Of a stretch of 64,000 bases of DNA, positions 7,931 to 17,390 are shown piece after piece. The DNA lies in NCBI GenBank assembly GCA_001411745.2, contig LIQB01000003.2:468353-532352 (forward strand). The letters are read 5' to 3'. The stretch is from Psychrobacter glacincola (lineage in GTDB: Bacteria; Pseudomonadota; Gammaproteobacteria; Pseudomonadales; Moraxellaceae). How positions within the stretch are numbered: position 1 is the stretch's first letter; every line of letters begins with the position of its first letter. A program made the translations under genes and the position numbers. Under the pieces are notes generated by a model, which had not been told where the DNA came from, made no database searches, and saw only the letters and a list, made by a program, of their open reading frames with translations.

Positions 7931-8992
7931 CTAAGCAATCACCAGCATCACATACAGTATCGAGCCAATAAACCATGTTGCATTCACAGCAATACCTGAA
8001 TACCATTTCAGCTTAACGGCTTGATTTTGGTTTGCAAAGGCTGCTTGGCGCTCTGCGGTGACAAGCAAGATATTATATGGGTTGTTTGTTCCATCCCACA
8101 TGAGCCGACGTTGCACTTCAGGATGCAAGGCAGGATTGGCGCTTGATTGATAGATATTGCCTTCAGCAAGGTCTAAGTAGCTAACCGTACAAGCGCGCAA
8201 CCAACCCATAAAAGTCACCTCGTGGCGTAGTCCTGTTAAGCCTTTGTTTTTCTTCTCTTGAGCAATATCAGCACAAGCTAATAGCGAGGTACTGATATCT
8301 GTCGGACAAGCATGAGCGTATCGTGGGTCAAGCGGTAACTCGTCAGCGGGACGCTCCATATAGGTACGGATAAATGTCCACTGATCATAAGGGTTTAGTT
8401 GCATGTCTTCAAGATTGATATTTTGGATGCTTTGATTTGTCTTTGGATCAAGCACATGCAGGTTCAAGGCTTCAAAGACAACGGCATTATTACGTCTGAC
8501 TGAGGCAACGATATCTTTGTAGTTAATCAGGTGGAAAATAGGGGCTTGCTTACGGTTATGCTCGTAGTAAGCAATTTGTTGGGTCTGTTTTAGTAATATG
8601 AGTTTGTTTGAATAAGATTTTTTATTTTTAAACTGCTTGTATGCTATGTATGGTAATAATCCAAACATTAAAAAATTTAAAATAATAATAAAAAAAGCTA
8701 AGAGATAATAAAATATAGACCCATCTTTGATAACTGCCATAACCATAGCTGTCATCAAAAAGAACGACTGCCCAAACAACCAACTAAAGCAATAGGTCAT
8801 TAAGAATCCAACCAATTGATACGAATTAATAATCGGGTGAAACAATAAATAATCTGGGTTGACCTCATGCACATTATGGCTCAGCCTCTCTATACTGGCT
8901 ATTTTTTCTCGATACACAGGTATGCTTTCATCCCAAGGTCGACTCAGGAGCTTTTCGATAGGATGAGTATTATTAGGGGGATTGTAAATCAT
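7931..8992 (-). CDS. Membrane protein next to effector; candidate immunity protein
   Basis: A 353-residue protein with two closely spaced hydrophobic segments at about 57-125, a cytoplasmic domain of about 200 residues, and one C-terminal membrane segment (WFIGSILYVMLVIA). The topology resembles the DUF6708-like proteins further downstream, but the RFNRK motif is absent. It starts only 20 bp after the effector stop codon, so the two are almost certainly co-transcribed. VasX-type membrane-acting toxins are countered by inner-membrane immunity proteins (TsiV2), so this gene is the best positional candidate for the cognate immunity protein. This is inference from context. Confidence 0.55.
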   Translation of the reverse strand: MIYNPPNNTHPIEKLLSRPWDESIPVYREKIASIERLSHNVHEVNPDYLLFHPIINSYQLVGFLMTYCFSWLFGQSFFLMTAMVMAVIKDGSIFYYLLAFFIIILNFLMFGLLPYIAYKQFKNKKSYSNKLILLKQTQQIAYYEHNRKQAPIFHLINYKDIVASVRRNNAVVFEALNLHVLDPKTNQSIQNINLEDMQLNPYDQWTFIRTYMERPADELPLDPRYAHACPTDISTSLLACADIAQEKKNKGLTGLRHEVTFMGWLRACTVSYLDLAEGNIYQSSANPALHPEVQRRLMWDGTNNPYNILLVTAERQAAFANQNQAVKLKWYSGIAVNATWFIGSILYVMLVIA

Positions 8993-9012
8993 TATTTTTT
9001 TGCAACCTTTCT

Positions 9013-12000
9013 TTAGTAGCTATTATTATCCAAGTAGCTTACGTCTTTTAAGGGGTATGGCGGATTGCGGCTACTATCAGGCGTATAAGTCACGATCACT
9101 TTTGCGTTATTGATATTCTGCGGTTCAAACTTCAATAACTGCGTATCAATGATGAACTGAGATTCCGACTCTTTTTCAGTCTCTTTTTTTGTCACTATCG
9201 GTAGTAATTTTTCAATGGCTAATGATGTAATATTACTAGCAACGGGTTCATCGCTGGTAGAGTTATAGAATGTCGCTTTATATAAACTTTGTTCTCTGCC
9301 ACCTTTATCAGCGACGACTTCTATCGTCAACTGGCTTGCTTTGTCCCAATTGCCAATGTGAACCTGACTGTCAAATAAGGTCAGATGCTCTCGCACACTG
9401 CCGAATACTGGCGGTAGCCTTATTTCACTGGTTGAGTTAATCGTGTGCTCTACAGGCATTCTACCTTGAAAGGTTTGCAAACGATTATTGGCTAAGAATA
9501 AGGTGCACGCGGTGATAAAGCCGCTAATGTCTTCTGCTAAGCTGTTAAAAGCGGGCTTTGACTGGAACGGATTTATCAGATAATAATCTTGTCCTCGCAT
9601 GGCTTTATGACCAAACACACTGTTGTCTAGCCAATATTCTATCAATACGTTTTGTTTATCATCATACTTATAAGCTAGACGCTGAAAGCTATAGCTTAAG
9701 GTCATGCCAATGAACATGATTGCCAATAGTGGTAGCGCAGGTAGTGCGGCGGCTGGTGACGCTATCGCCAATAAGCCTAGATTAAATCCAGCATAAGCTG
9801 AAGCAGCTATAGAGAACCCTGAGCCTACTGTCAATAGCCCTGAATCAAGATTGCCATCATTAAACTTGCGATGACCATAAATCGCTAAGCTTCCCACCTC
9901 AAAGGTCGCGCCAACCACTCCTATCCATCCTGCTCGATAGACCAGTCTGTTGGCAAAGCTAGTCTTACCTAGTACGCTAGCTCCTGAAGCAGTCACATCC
10001 ATACTTGCTGTTACCAGTGCAAGCCCTGAGCTTACTGTGCCCAATTGCGCCTCCGTGAGCCGTAATGGGTCGCCTGCATATTTCAATCTGGCAATGGCTG
10101 GCATACTGGCAATCACGGCATGTAACTGAAAATATGCGATAAAACCAGACACGACACCCATACCTCCATTCGCTATTTTTTGGACGCTATTGTGCCATTG
10201 AACGGCTTCAGCTGCCAATGCTTTAGCATCTAGCTTATCAAGGTTAATGGGTCGTTGACCGTCATTTAGCTGGCTTAAGGCATCAATGCCTTTACCTGTT
10301 GAATAAGCTTCATCAAAGTAATACAAAACTTTAGTTTTGGCCTGCTGTAGATTATCAATCTCTGGAGTACGTACAATATTGGTATCAGTGACGGTTTCCA
10401 CGATACTCGTAACACCTCTTTTAGCTTGTCTGGCTCTTTCATTAATTCTATTAACGAATGATTTTGGAAACACTGCGTCTAAGGCAAAATTTGCAAAGGC
10501 AACTGCAGTATCAGCTTTGGCCGTAATCTTTCTAGGAACGACTACTAATCCTGAGTGACCATAGATACTAAGTTCAAGTGTCTTATACAAAGCCCGAAAA
10601 GCTTTTGGATCGTAAAAACTAAGCTTCAATAAGTTTTGGCTTAAAGTTTTTACTAATTTGTCTTTGTTTTCAAGGGCACTACGTTTATTATCTACTGTGA
10701 TTTTATTCAGCCAAGTGACGCTTATTTTTTCGCTGATATAGCCAATGCCTGCACCTGTCGCTTCAGAAGCTCTGTCTTTTTTGTTAAATCCATATAGTAT
10801 TTCAACCAACTCTTTATCTAAGCCACCGAGCGCTTTGAGTAGCCAGTTCTGATTTATATCAATTCCTGCACTAAGTTGAGGTAGTAATGCTGCTTTAAAC
10901 TCCTCTTCAGTAGCCACATCACTTTTAGGTGCGGTAGAATCAAAAGCATCGAGCATGCTTTGCGGGATACCAATATTACTATCATCAATACCACAGCCTG
11001 CAATACAAGAAGCAATCATTGCCTCAAAATCTTTAGCCGTTTCATCATCGTGTGCGAGTTCAATATCAAAGTCGCTTTCTAAAACAAATTTAAACTCTTC
11101 ACTGGTAATGGCTTTTACAAAGGCTTGACGAGCACTGACAATTTGATTTTTGAGATTAATTATCTTTTTAGAAGCTTGTAGATAAGATTGATAATTATTT
11201 TTATTAATATGAGGGTATATTAAGTCATCTGGATTAGTATCTGAAAAACCTATATTTAACAAAGTGCCAAGATAGTCGTTATTACCCGCGTTAAAAAATT
11301 TCTTATCCTTAAACTGGGTAGTCTTTATACTCGATTTTTCAAGATTTTTTATAATTAAAGCATTAATAATTTTACGACTATAATCCTTCTCTTCTGATAT
11401 CTCACTAAGCTGGCTAAGTAAATAATTCCGTTTTTCTGCCGCAGCTAGTACTTCGCCTACGGGATCGTGCAAGGCAACCATCATAGGTTTGACATCCTTT
11501 AGGATGTTCAAATCTTTTTGATCAGCTTCTTTGTATAACTTACCATCTTCAATATCCTCGTAGCCCTTATTTGCATAGTCTTCAATATCACTTATCTTAT
11601 CATTAATACTTCTTTCCATACTTTTGTATAGCTGAAGGGCAGAACGCCAACTACCTTGAACGCCTTCTTTTCCATCTTTTTCATATATTGTGATTTTATC
11701 ATCGATAGCACCGCCCTGCTCTAGCTGTTTTCGTTGATGAAAGCTATTTATATAATCTATTTCAGGTGAAAAGAAGGATATCCCATCAGTATTATTATTA
11801 CCTGTTAGTTCATCAGCAACGAACTGTTGCATACGCTTATTGCGTAATGCTGCATCATAAAAGTATTTTTTTAGAGTTGCTTTACTTAGCTTGGCATGAC
11901 TGACCATGAGCCATACTACCTCACCTGGCTCTAAGGTAATATATTTACTATCTAACGTACTATGCTCGTCTTTTTCACAGAGAGCTGGCTGTACCATTTC

Positions 12001-12546
12001 ATCGAGTTCATCGTCAGGCTCATCTATATTTGTTACCTCTATTTTATTAGTATCAGCTTTGATATCTTCTTCGCCTTTCACTCTAAAGTCATTTTCGTTG
12101 TATGTTTTGATATACCTTAGTGCACCATCTTTACCAGTAAATACCTCTCTAATCGACCATATAGAACTTCCATACATATTAATTCTTTTAGATATGTAAT
12201 ATAAATAGGCCTGTGTAGGTAGGCTCGCAATAGCATCATGTTTGGCTGACTTTGAAGACAACCCATCCCCAAAATAACGCTTGTCATTACCGTTTACTCT
12301 ATAATCATCCCGACTAAATACCACAGGTAAAATAGGTATGCCTATATCTCCACATCCATACCGACATGAATCCCTAGTTGCAGTTACAACGATTTCGTCT
12401 AGTGTGATAGACGGCAAGCCACCTTCACTTTCTGGTGTTGGCTCTACAGGTCTTTCTGGTCTTTCTGGTCTTTCTGGTACATCTAGTACATCTGCTACCT
12501 CGTCATTCATTCCTAGAGCACTTTTTATAAAACCCCCAATACTCAT
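9013..12546 (-). CDS. T6SS effector, VasX/BTH_I2691-like, predicted pore-former
   Basis: A 1,177-residue protein. Near residue 62 it has CRYGCGDIGIPILPVVFS, then LPTQAYLYYISKR and WSIREVFTGKDGALRYI, matching the N-terminal region of VasX-type effectors (GIPILPV..., YLY..., W..Y). A VWLMVSHAKLSKATL segment near residue 210 also fits that family. The middle is long and helical. Residues about 790-960 hold several hydrophobic segments, the layout expected of a colicin-like membrane-inserting domain. A beta-rich tail of about 200 residues follows. The gene overlaps the DUF4123 adaptor by 4 bp (ATGA), and vgrG is just upstream, as for a VgrG-loaded cargo effector. Membrane depolarisation as the activity is inferred from the family. 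Three PER triplets near residue 24 come from a 9-nt tandem repeat. Confidence 0.75.
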   Translation of the reverse strand: MSIGGFIKSALGMNDEVADVLDVPERPERPERPVEPTPESEGGLPSITLDEIVVTATRDSCRYGCGDIGIPILPVVFSRDDYRVNGNDKRYFGDGLSSKSAKHDAIASLPTQAYLYYISKRINMYGSSIWSIREVFTGKDGALRYIKTYNENDFRVKGEEDIKADTNKIEVTNIDEPDDELDEMVQPALCEKDEHSTLDSKYITLEPGEVVWLMVSHAKLSKATLKKYFYDAALRNKRMQQFVADELTGNNNTDGISFFSPEIDYINSFHQRKQLEQGGAIDDKITIYEKDGKEGVQGSWRSALQLYKSMERSINDKISDIEDYANKGYEDIEDGKLYKEADQKDLNILKDVKPMMVALHDPVGEVLAAAEKRNYLLSQLSEISEEKDYSRKIINALIIKNLEKSSIKTTQFKDKKFFNAGNNDYLGTLLNIGFSDTNPDDLIYPHINKNNYQSYLQASKKIINLKNQIVSARQAFVKAITSEEFKFVLESDFDIELAHDDETAKDFEAMIASCIAGCGIDDSNIGIPQSMLDAFDSTAPKSDVATEEEFKAALLPQLSAGIDINQNWLLKALGGLDKELVEILYGFNKKDRASEATGAGIGYISEKISVTWLNKITVDNKRSALENKDKLVKTLSQNLLKLSFYDPKAFRALYKTLELSIYGHSGLVVVPRKITAKADTAVAFANFALDAVFPKSFVNRINERARQAKRGVTSIVETVTDTNIVRTPEIDNLQQAKTKVLYYFDEAYSTGKGIDALSQLNDGQRPINLDKLDAKALAAEAVQWHNSVQKIANGGMGVVSGFIAYFQLHAVIASMPAIARLKYAGDPLRLTEAQLGTVSSGLALVTASMDVTASGASVLGKTSFANRLVYRAGWIGVVGATFEVGSLAIYGHRKFNDGNLDSGLLTVGSGFSIAASAYAGFNLGLLAIASPAAALPALPLLAIMFIGMTLSYSFQRLAYKYDDKQNVLIEYWLDNSVFGHKAMRGQDYYLINPFQSKPAFNSLAEDISGFITACTLFLANNRLQTFQGRMPVEHTINSTSEIRLPPVFGSVREHLTLFDSQVHIGNWDKASQLTIEVVADKGGREQSLYKATFYNSTSDEPVASNITSLAIEKLLPIVTKKETEKESESQFIIDTQLLKFEPQNINNAKVIVTYTPDSSRNPPYPLKDVSYLDNNSY
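12450..12480 (-). repeat. 9-nt tandem repeat coding for (P-E-R)n
   Basis: Three consecutive units of TCTGGTCTT on the plus strand encode PERPERPER near the N-terminus of the effector. The repeat lies just before the VasX-like domain and may act as a flexible linker of variable length between strains. Confidence 0.7.
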
Positions 12547-13418
12547 GCCTGTACTCCTTTATCTTTAATTCGCTCTAAGCTTTTAACAATATTATTAACG
12601 GCTTGCTGCTGCGTGACTTGACGCTGCGCCATCAGTAGAGCTTGGCTTATGATAATGTCATAAACCCGATCATTTATGACTATTTGCCCTTTTAGTTGCC
12701 TTTTTATCATATTCATCCATTCTATTTGCTCAAGCAACTGCCACTGCTGTTGACTAAACCGAAAGGGTAGCGGCTTAAGCTGCCCTAACGTTTTTTGAAT
12801 ATTAGCAGCTGGATATACCTCATTTGGCGTAGGTAGAGTCAATACAGTCATCTCATTATTCCAATCAACATAATAAATGTGAGATAAGCCCAACTGATAT
12901 ATTTGCAGCTTTTGTGGGGCTGTCCAAATATAGGTTAATAGCGCTAACACTCTAGGATCCCAGTAGCGCAAATAGCGACGCTTATTTGTCCCTATTCCAT
13001 ATGCCTGTCCTATCAGATATATACTATGTGTAAGCGTTTCTGTGATTGGTTGATCAAATAGCCATAGACAGACGCTACGCGAATGCGGATAACCAGATAT
13101 ATCATGGGTGTTTTCATATAGTGCCAATGCCAGTAGCTGCTCGAGTAGCCGTTGACCTGTACTACTATCAAGTGACATCTTAATAAGTGCCAAATCATCG
13201 CTAAAGCTATGATGAATGCGTTTGATGCGCTCAAATGGCAAATCTATGCCGCAGTCTAATAAGTCAAAGACAGCTGTACCGTAAATATTTAGATCAATAA
13301 GGACTGTCAGCGTTTGATATTGATTGTCAGAGACTGTTAGATATAAAGCCTTAAGTTGCTTTTGATAATCGTCAGTCGCTTGAATATCATCGAGAAACTC
13401 TACTTTTGGTATTAGCAT
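12543..13418 (-). CDS. DUF4123 effector adaptor (Tap/Tec family)
   Basis: A 291-residue protein with the DUF4123 signature: a long first half with VLIDLNIYGTAVFDLL, then the conserved RYLRYWDPRVLALL block at about residues 145-160 and a C-terminal helical region. DUF4123 proteins (Tap-1/TEC) bind cargo effectors and load them onto the VgrG spike in the cytoplasm. The gene starts 2 bp after the vgrG stop and overlaps the start of the VasX-like effector by 4 bp, so the three genes form a tightly coupled vgrG-adaptor-effector operon, the usual order for this class. Confidence 0.85.
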   Translation of the reverse strand: MLIPKVEFLDDIQATDDYQKQLKALYLTVSDNQYQTLTVLIDLNIYGTAVFDLLDCGIDLPFERIKRIHHSFSDDLALIKMSLDSSTGQRLLEQLLALALYENTHDISGYPHSRSVCLWLFDQPITETLTHSIYLIGQAYGIGTNKRRYLRYWDPRVLALLTYIWTAPQKLQIYQLGLSHIYYVDWNNEMTVLTLPTPNEVYPAANIQKTLGQLKPLPFRFSQQQWQLLEQIEWMNMIKRQLKGQIVINDRVYDIIISQALLMAQRQVTQQQAVNNIVKSLERIKDKGVQA

Positions 13419-13420
13419 AC

Positions 13421-16132
13421 CTAAACCGCTCCACCTTTATTGCCAGCACTACCAGTCTTGGCAGCACAGTCGGCAAGCTCGTCTTGCGGCATAGTAATCG
13501 TTGGACTACTTTCACCCCCACTGCCCCAATCCACCTTACTCGCTTTATAGCCCACTTGACTTGGCGTGATAAACGTCACATTACCACCCGATATCTCAAT
13601 GCCACTACCTGCGGCTTTCAGCGTTAGCGTATCAGGCGCGATAATCTCAATACTATCTCGGCTATGGAGTCGCAGTACTTGCTCGCTATCTAAACGCATC
13701 TCGTTCTGATGTGCTTGTATGGTCACATCGCCATGAGCGGCGGTATGAGTTTGGGCTTTATTGCTGTAGTAGTGAATATCCCCTGCCACCAATTGATTCA
13801 TCTGGGTTTGACTGTGTTGATGGGTGTTGTCTGTCGCATGGCTGTGCACGCTTTGGGTACTGGTATGCTGACTGTGTTGTCCGCTTAATAGTGCGAGATG
13901 ACGCTGGGAGTCGATCAGTAGATGTGCTTGTTGCCATTGACCTGCTTCGTTTAAGGTTGCGTCATTAGTGTCTTCGCTAAATTGGGCAAATAGGGTTTGC
14001 GCATCTTCTTTACTGTTGCTCTTATTATTGCTGCTGCCCTCTAGTCCCACTGCCTGATGAGTCTCGGCAAGCTGCGCGTAGGCTTGCTGATGCTGATCGG
14101 CAGTTTGTAGCTTACCGTGACTATCATGACTCATATGAGAGTTTGATGAAGGGTCTGCTTGCTGACTACTGATATGTAAGCCTGTTCCGCCTTGCACATT
14201 GGCGGCGGCTTGGGTCTCTAAACTGATACCTTGTCCTCGGGCTTGTCCTCGGGTGTGGTCGGTATGCTGATACAGATGACCAATGGTTAGGCTGCTTTGA
14301 TAGCTGCTGCTATAGACGTTAATCTGTGGACTATTTGGATGGGTGTCAAACATTAGTTGATTGTGGCCATTCGCTAGACTGTCTTTGGTCGCGTCGCCTG
14401 TGCGACTGCTATCGATACTTTGAGTCTTAATGCCATCTATGGGATAAGTATGGCTTTGATTGATAAACCAAGCGGGACTGGTGGCGTCAATAGTGTCGGT
14501 ATCACTGACGATACTATTATGCTGAGCATCAGTATTGCCTTGGCCGTTATGGGTGCTGCCAATGATGATGGGATGAGTAATGTCACCGCCGATGAAGTCG
14601 ATCAGAACATGTTGCCCATGACGTAGCGGATGGGTCTGTCCCATGTGATCGGCGACGAGGTGGCTGGCGATGGGTATCCAGTGTGCGCTATCGTCACCTT
14701 CGCTTTGCCAGTGATATCTAGTATGGGCACGGTGATTGCGGTCATGAGTGATGGCGCTGCTATCGGTGTCTATGACACTGGCGCTCATCAGACCTGACAG
14801 ACTCGGATGAGGTTGTCCAAGTGTAGCAAGCTGTTCACCATATGGGATGTGATAGTGGTGCGGAAACGGTAGGTAGCAGGCATTGATATGATGGACGTTG
14901 TCGTCATTGTCGTCATCATTGTCATGAATGGCATGGTCGGTATTTGGCTGTAAGGTAATAGGATCAAAAGGTGCTACCCCCAACCAATCTGCTGGAATAT
15001 GATTATTAATATGCTGATGAATAGACACTAGACTGATGGGATCGGTTAAATAAGGATTACCATCGATATAGTGGCTACTTGGCAAACTCAGATGACGGAT
15101 GTTACCGGTTAGGCTGCCTAGATTGGCACGCTGCTGTTGGTTCTGCTGGTAGCGGGTGGCAAGCTTATCGAGACTGTCATCATCAAAACGGCTATGACTA
15201 TGTAAAAAGCGCTGATGCGTGCTGTTTGATGAGTCGATCGGTTGCTCGCTACTGCTACTGCCGGTATAGGTACTCATCAAGCGACTGTCATAACGATGTA
15301 GGTCGCTTTGCTGAGTATGCTGAGCAATACGCGGACGAATGGCAGTAATGCGGTCTTGTCTATCAGCAAGGTTGGCAGGGTTTTGACTGAGGATGCTTTG
15401 AATGTCGTTTGCGTCTGGACGCAATTCTTCTCCATCACTAGGTAGTAAGACTAGGGTATGTTTGTCTGCTTCGTGACGGTAATAGCCTGTGATGCCATAG
15501 AGAGCAAGGTATTGGGTTAGATAAGCCAGATCGGTTTGGTTGTATTGGACGCTGTGCTGAATATGATAGTTGCTGTCATCACTGAGACGCTCGTCAATCT
15601 CAACGTTCATATCGTACGGGCTGATGATTTGAGTAATGAGTTCGCTTAGACTGAGATGATGATGACGGCGGTTATGACTAGATAAGCGTAATTGGTTGAG
15701 GGCAGGTTCGCAGATAATACGATAAGCGGCCATGCCACTGTTACTACCCAGAGCAACGACTTCAGTAATGATACCGTGGCGAGTTTGGCTTGGCAGTAGC
15801 GTGTCGCCCGTATGCCAATGTATCGAGAGACTTTGCCCTAGCCATTGCTTGATATCCAGTCCTGCTCGTGGATGCAGTAGAGTAATGCTAATACGGTAGC
15901 CGCAATAGAGGGCGAGCTGGCGCTGCTGATAAGACTGCGCTCGTTGGTCGTGATGATACGGGCTTGGATAAGCGTCAGGCGTTGGCATAAGAGCGGGCTT
16001 ACTCCAAACGCTGTCGGGCAATGGCATGCCAAGTAAGCTTTCAACCAAGTCAGCCTGTTGAATGAGACTGGTGGCAATATCAGGATGGGCACTACTCAGT
16101 TGCACATGCCGCTTTGTTTGAGTCCATACCAT
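13421..16132 (-). CDS. vgrG: T6SS spike protein VgrG (TssI), copy 1
   Basis: A 903-residue VgrG. The gp27-like N-terminal part includes GIITEVVALG and the SLSELITQIISPYDMN and LAYLTQYLALYGITGYYRHE segments. It is followed by a gp5-like OB domain with LRHGQHVLIDFIGGDITHPIIIGSTHN at about 535-570, and a DUF2345-type beta-helix region ending near ITFITPSQVGYKA. Long His/Asp/Ser-rich stretches (for example DNDDDNDDN) make it longer than typical VgrGs of about 650-700 residues. No enzymatic C-terminal domain is visible, consistent with a cargo effector delivered through the adjacent DUF4123 adaptor. The start was chosen at ATG 16132, 106 bp after the tssA stop. Confidence 0.92.
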   Translation of the reverse strand: MVWTQTKRHVQLSSAHPDIATSLIQQADLVESLLGMPLPDSVWSKPALMPTPDAYPSPYHHDQRAQSYQQRQLALYCGYRISITLLHPRAGLDIKQWLGQSLSIHWHTGDTLLPSQTRHGIITEVVALGSNSGMAAYRIICEPALNQLRLSSHNRRHHHLSLSELITQIISPYDMNVEIDERLSDDSNYHIQHSVQYNQTDLAYLTQYLALYGITGYYRHEADKHTLVLLPSDGEELRPDANDIQSILSQNPANLADRQDRITAIRPRIAQHTQQSDLHRYDSRLMSTYTGSSSSEQPIDSSNSTHQRFLHSHSRFDDDSLDKLATRYQQNQQQRANLGSLTGNIRHLSLPSSHYIDGNPYLTDPISLVSIHQHINNHIPADWLGVAPFDPITLQPNTDHAIHDNDDDNDDNVHHINACYLPFPHHYHIPYGEQLATLGQPHPSLSGLMSASVIDTDSSAITHDRNHRAHTRYHWQSEGDDSAHWIPIASHLVADHMGQTHPLRHGQHVLIDFIGGDITHPIIIGSTHNGQGNTDAQHNSIVSDTDTIDATSPAWFINQSHTYPIDGIKTQSIDSSRTGDATKDSLANGHNQLMFDTHPNSPQINVYSSSYQSSLTIGHLYQHTDHTRGQARGQGISLETQAAANVQGGTGLHISSQQADPSSNSHMSHDSHGKLQTADQHQQAYAQLAETHQAVGLEGSSNNKSNSKEDAQTLFAQFSEDTNDATLNEAGQWQQAHLLIDSQRHLALLSGQHSQHTSTQSVHSHATDNTHQHSQTQMNQLVAGDIHYYSNKAQTHTAAHGDVTIQAHQNEMRLDSEQVLRLHSRDSIEIIAPDTLTLKAAGSGIEISGGNVTFITPSQVGYKASKVDWGSGGESSPTITMPQDELADCAAKTGSAGNKGGAV

Positions 16133-16238
16133 GATAAGCCCTTTTTTATCAGTCCAAAGGTGGAAAGTTTAATATTGCAAGATTATAATTTGTGCACAGA
16201 TTGCCCGTTAACTAAGTATTCATTTGTCGTTGATTCAA

Positions 16239-17390
16239 TTAATAGCCATCGTCAGATGAATCACGTTTGGGTTTGATTCCAATCATGTCAGAGAGTATCG
16301 CTAACTGATCTTCGTTTTTGATGATATGAGTGAGCCATTGGTCGAGCGGCATATCAGCCCAATCAATCGCCCGACCGAGTAAAAACGTCACCGGGCTGTG
16401 CGGCTCATTGGTCGCAAAATAATCTTGGATTTGACCTAATAATTTAAGCGCTTGCTGACGATTGCTTTGATGATCACGGTTGCTAGGATTAAAGCTAGTT
16501 GAGCTAATATTTTTTATGCTAGCAGCTTGTCCACTACTATCCGACATTGCACTTTCACCAATACTGTCCATAGTATCGGCTACGCTTTCTTGAGCAGAAA
16601 CACTACTAGTACTATCAGAGTATTCTGGTATCAACGGTCGCAAATGTTGGGTCAGAGCAACCAATAAATCCGTGACTGGTGCGAAGACTGGCGCATCCAT
16701 GCCCATCAAATCATTTAACTGATCAGTCAGCGCGTGCCACTGCTCAGTAACTTTACTAAGATTGCTCATCAGTGCCTGTTGCCAAGTCTCACTACTGGTC
16801 TTGATGGCGTGGTTATAGTCACTTAGCGTTAATTGATTGGACGTTTCGCTATCGGGATTTTGCTGACGCTGCTTATCATGATCACGCGCGGTTAGATAGT
16901 AATTGTAGTTATATTTTTCTGTCTTTGTATCAGAAAGTGATAGCTGCTTAATATCATCGGATAGCGCTTTGACGAACCATGACAACAGCCCTGCTCTGAT
17001 GTCCATACTGTCTTCCTCGCCATCTAGCGGCGGATACATAGTGAGCCAATACTCGTCATTGAGTGTCTGTAGCAGACTTAACCCCTGACTAATACCTGCT
17101 AAATGGTCGGTGTGACTCAACGCATCGACATACCAAAGTGCCAGCTTCATATCTTTACTAGTATGGCTGAGCAAATCGGCACATTGGTTTTTGACAAAAT
17201 CCCAGTCAGCCACTTTTAGTTCAGTGACCCAATTGCCTTGTGCCAGTAATGGGTCATCTTCTTGACGAGCAGCAACGATGGCATTAATACGTGGATCGAA
17301 TATTAAGTCTTCACCGACCCCATGACGACTGCCTTCAATCGGCGCAATAAGGGTGTCAATATTATTTACTAAAGAGTTATCGTTACTCAT
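16239..17390 (-). CDS. tssA: T6SS cap/baseplate assembly protein TssA
   Basis: A 383-residue protein with an ImpA_N domain at about residues 10-130 (GVGEDLIFDP..., LKVADWDFVKNQCADLLSHTSKD..., LNDEYWLTMYPPLDGEEDSMDIR). A variable linker follows, then a short C-terminal region (VTFLLGRAIDWADMPLDQWL). TssA proteins start sheath polymerisation at the baseplate and follow its distal end. The ATG overlaps the tssH stop by one base (TAATG), indicating translational coupling. The family has several C-terminal types; this one looks like a short-C-terminus type. Confidence 0.9.
   Translation of the reverse strand: MSNDNSLVNNIDTLIAPIEGSRHGVGEDLIFDPRINAIVAARQEDDPLLAQGNWVTELKVADWDFVKNQCADLLSHTSKDMKLALWYVDALSHTDHLAGISQGLSLLQTLNDEYWLTMYPPLDGEEDSMDIRAGLLSWFVKALSDDIKQLSLSDTKTEKYNYNYYLTARDHDKQRQQNPDSETSNQLTLSDYNHAIKTSSETWQQALMSNLSKVTEQWHALTDQLNDLMGMDAPVFAPVTDLLVALTQHLRPLIPEYSDSTSSVSAQESVADTMDSIGESAMSDSSGQAASIKNISSTSFNPSNRDHQSNRQQALKLLGQIQDYFATNEPHSPVTFLLGRAIDWADMPLDQWLTHIIKNEDQLAILSDMIGIKPKRDSSDDGY

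Noticed and set aside
13711..15348. Several plus-strand frames inside vgrG
   Set aside because: They are shadows of a repetitive His/Asp/Ser-rich coding region; none has a ribosome-binding site.
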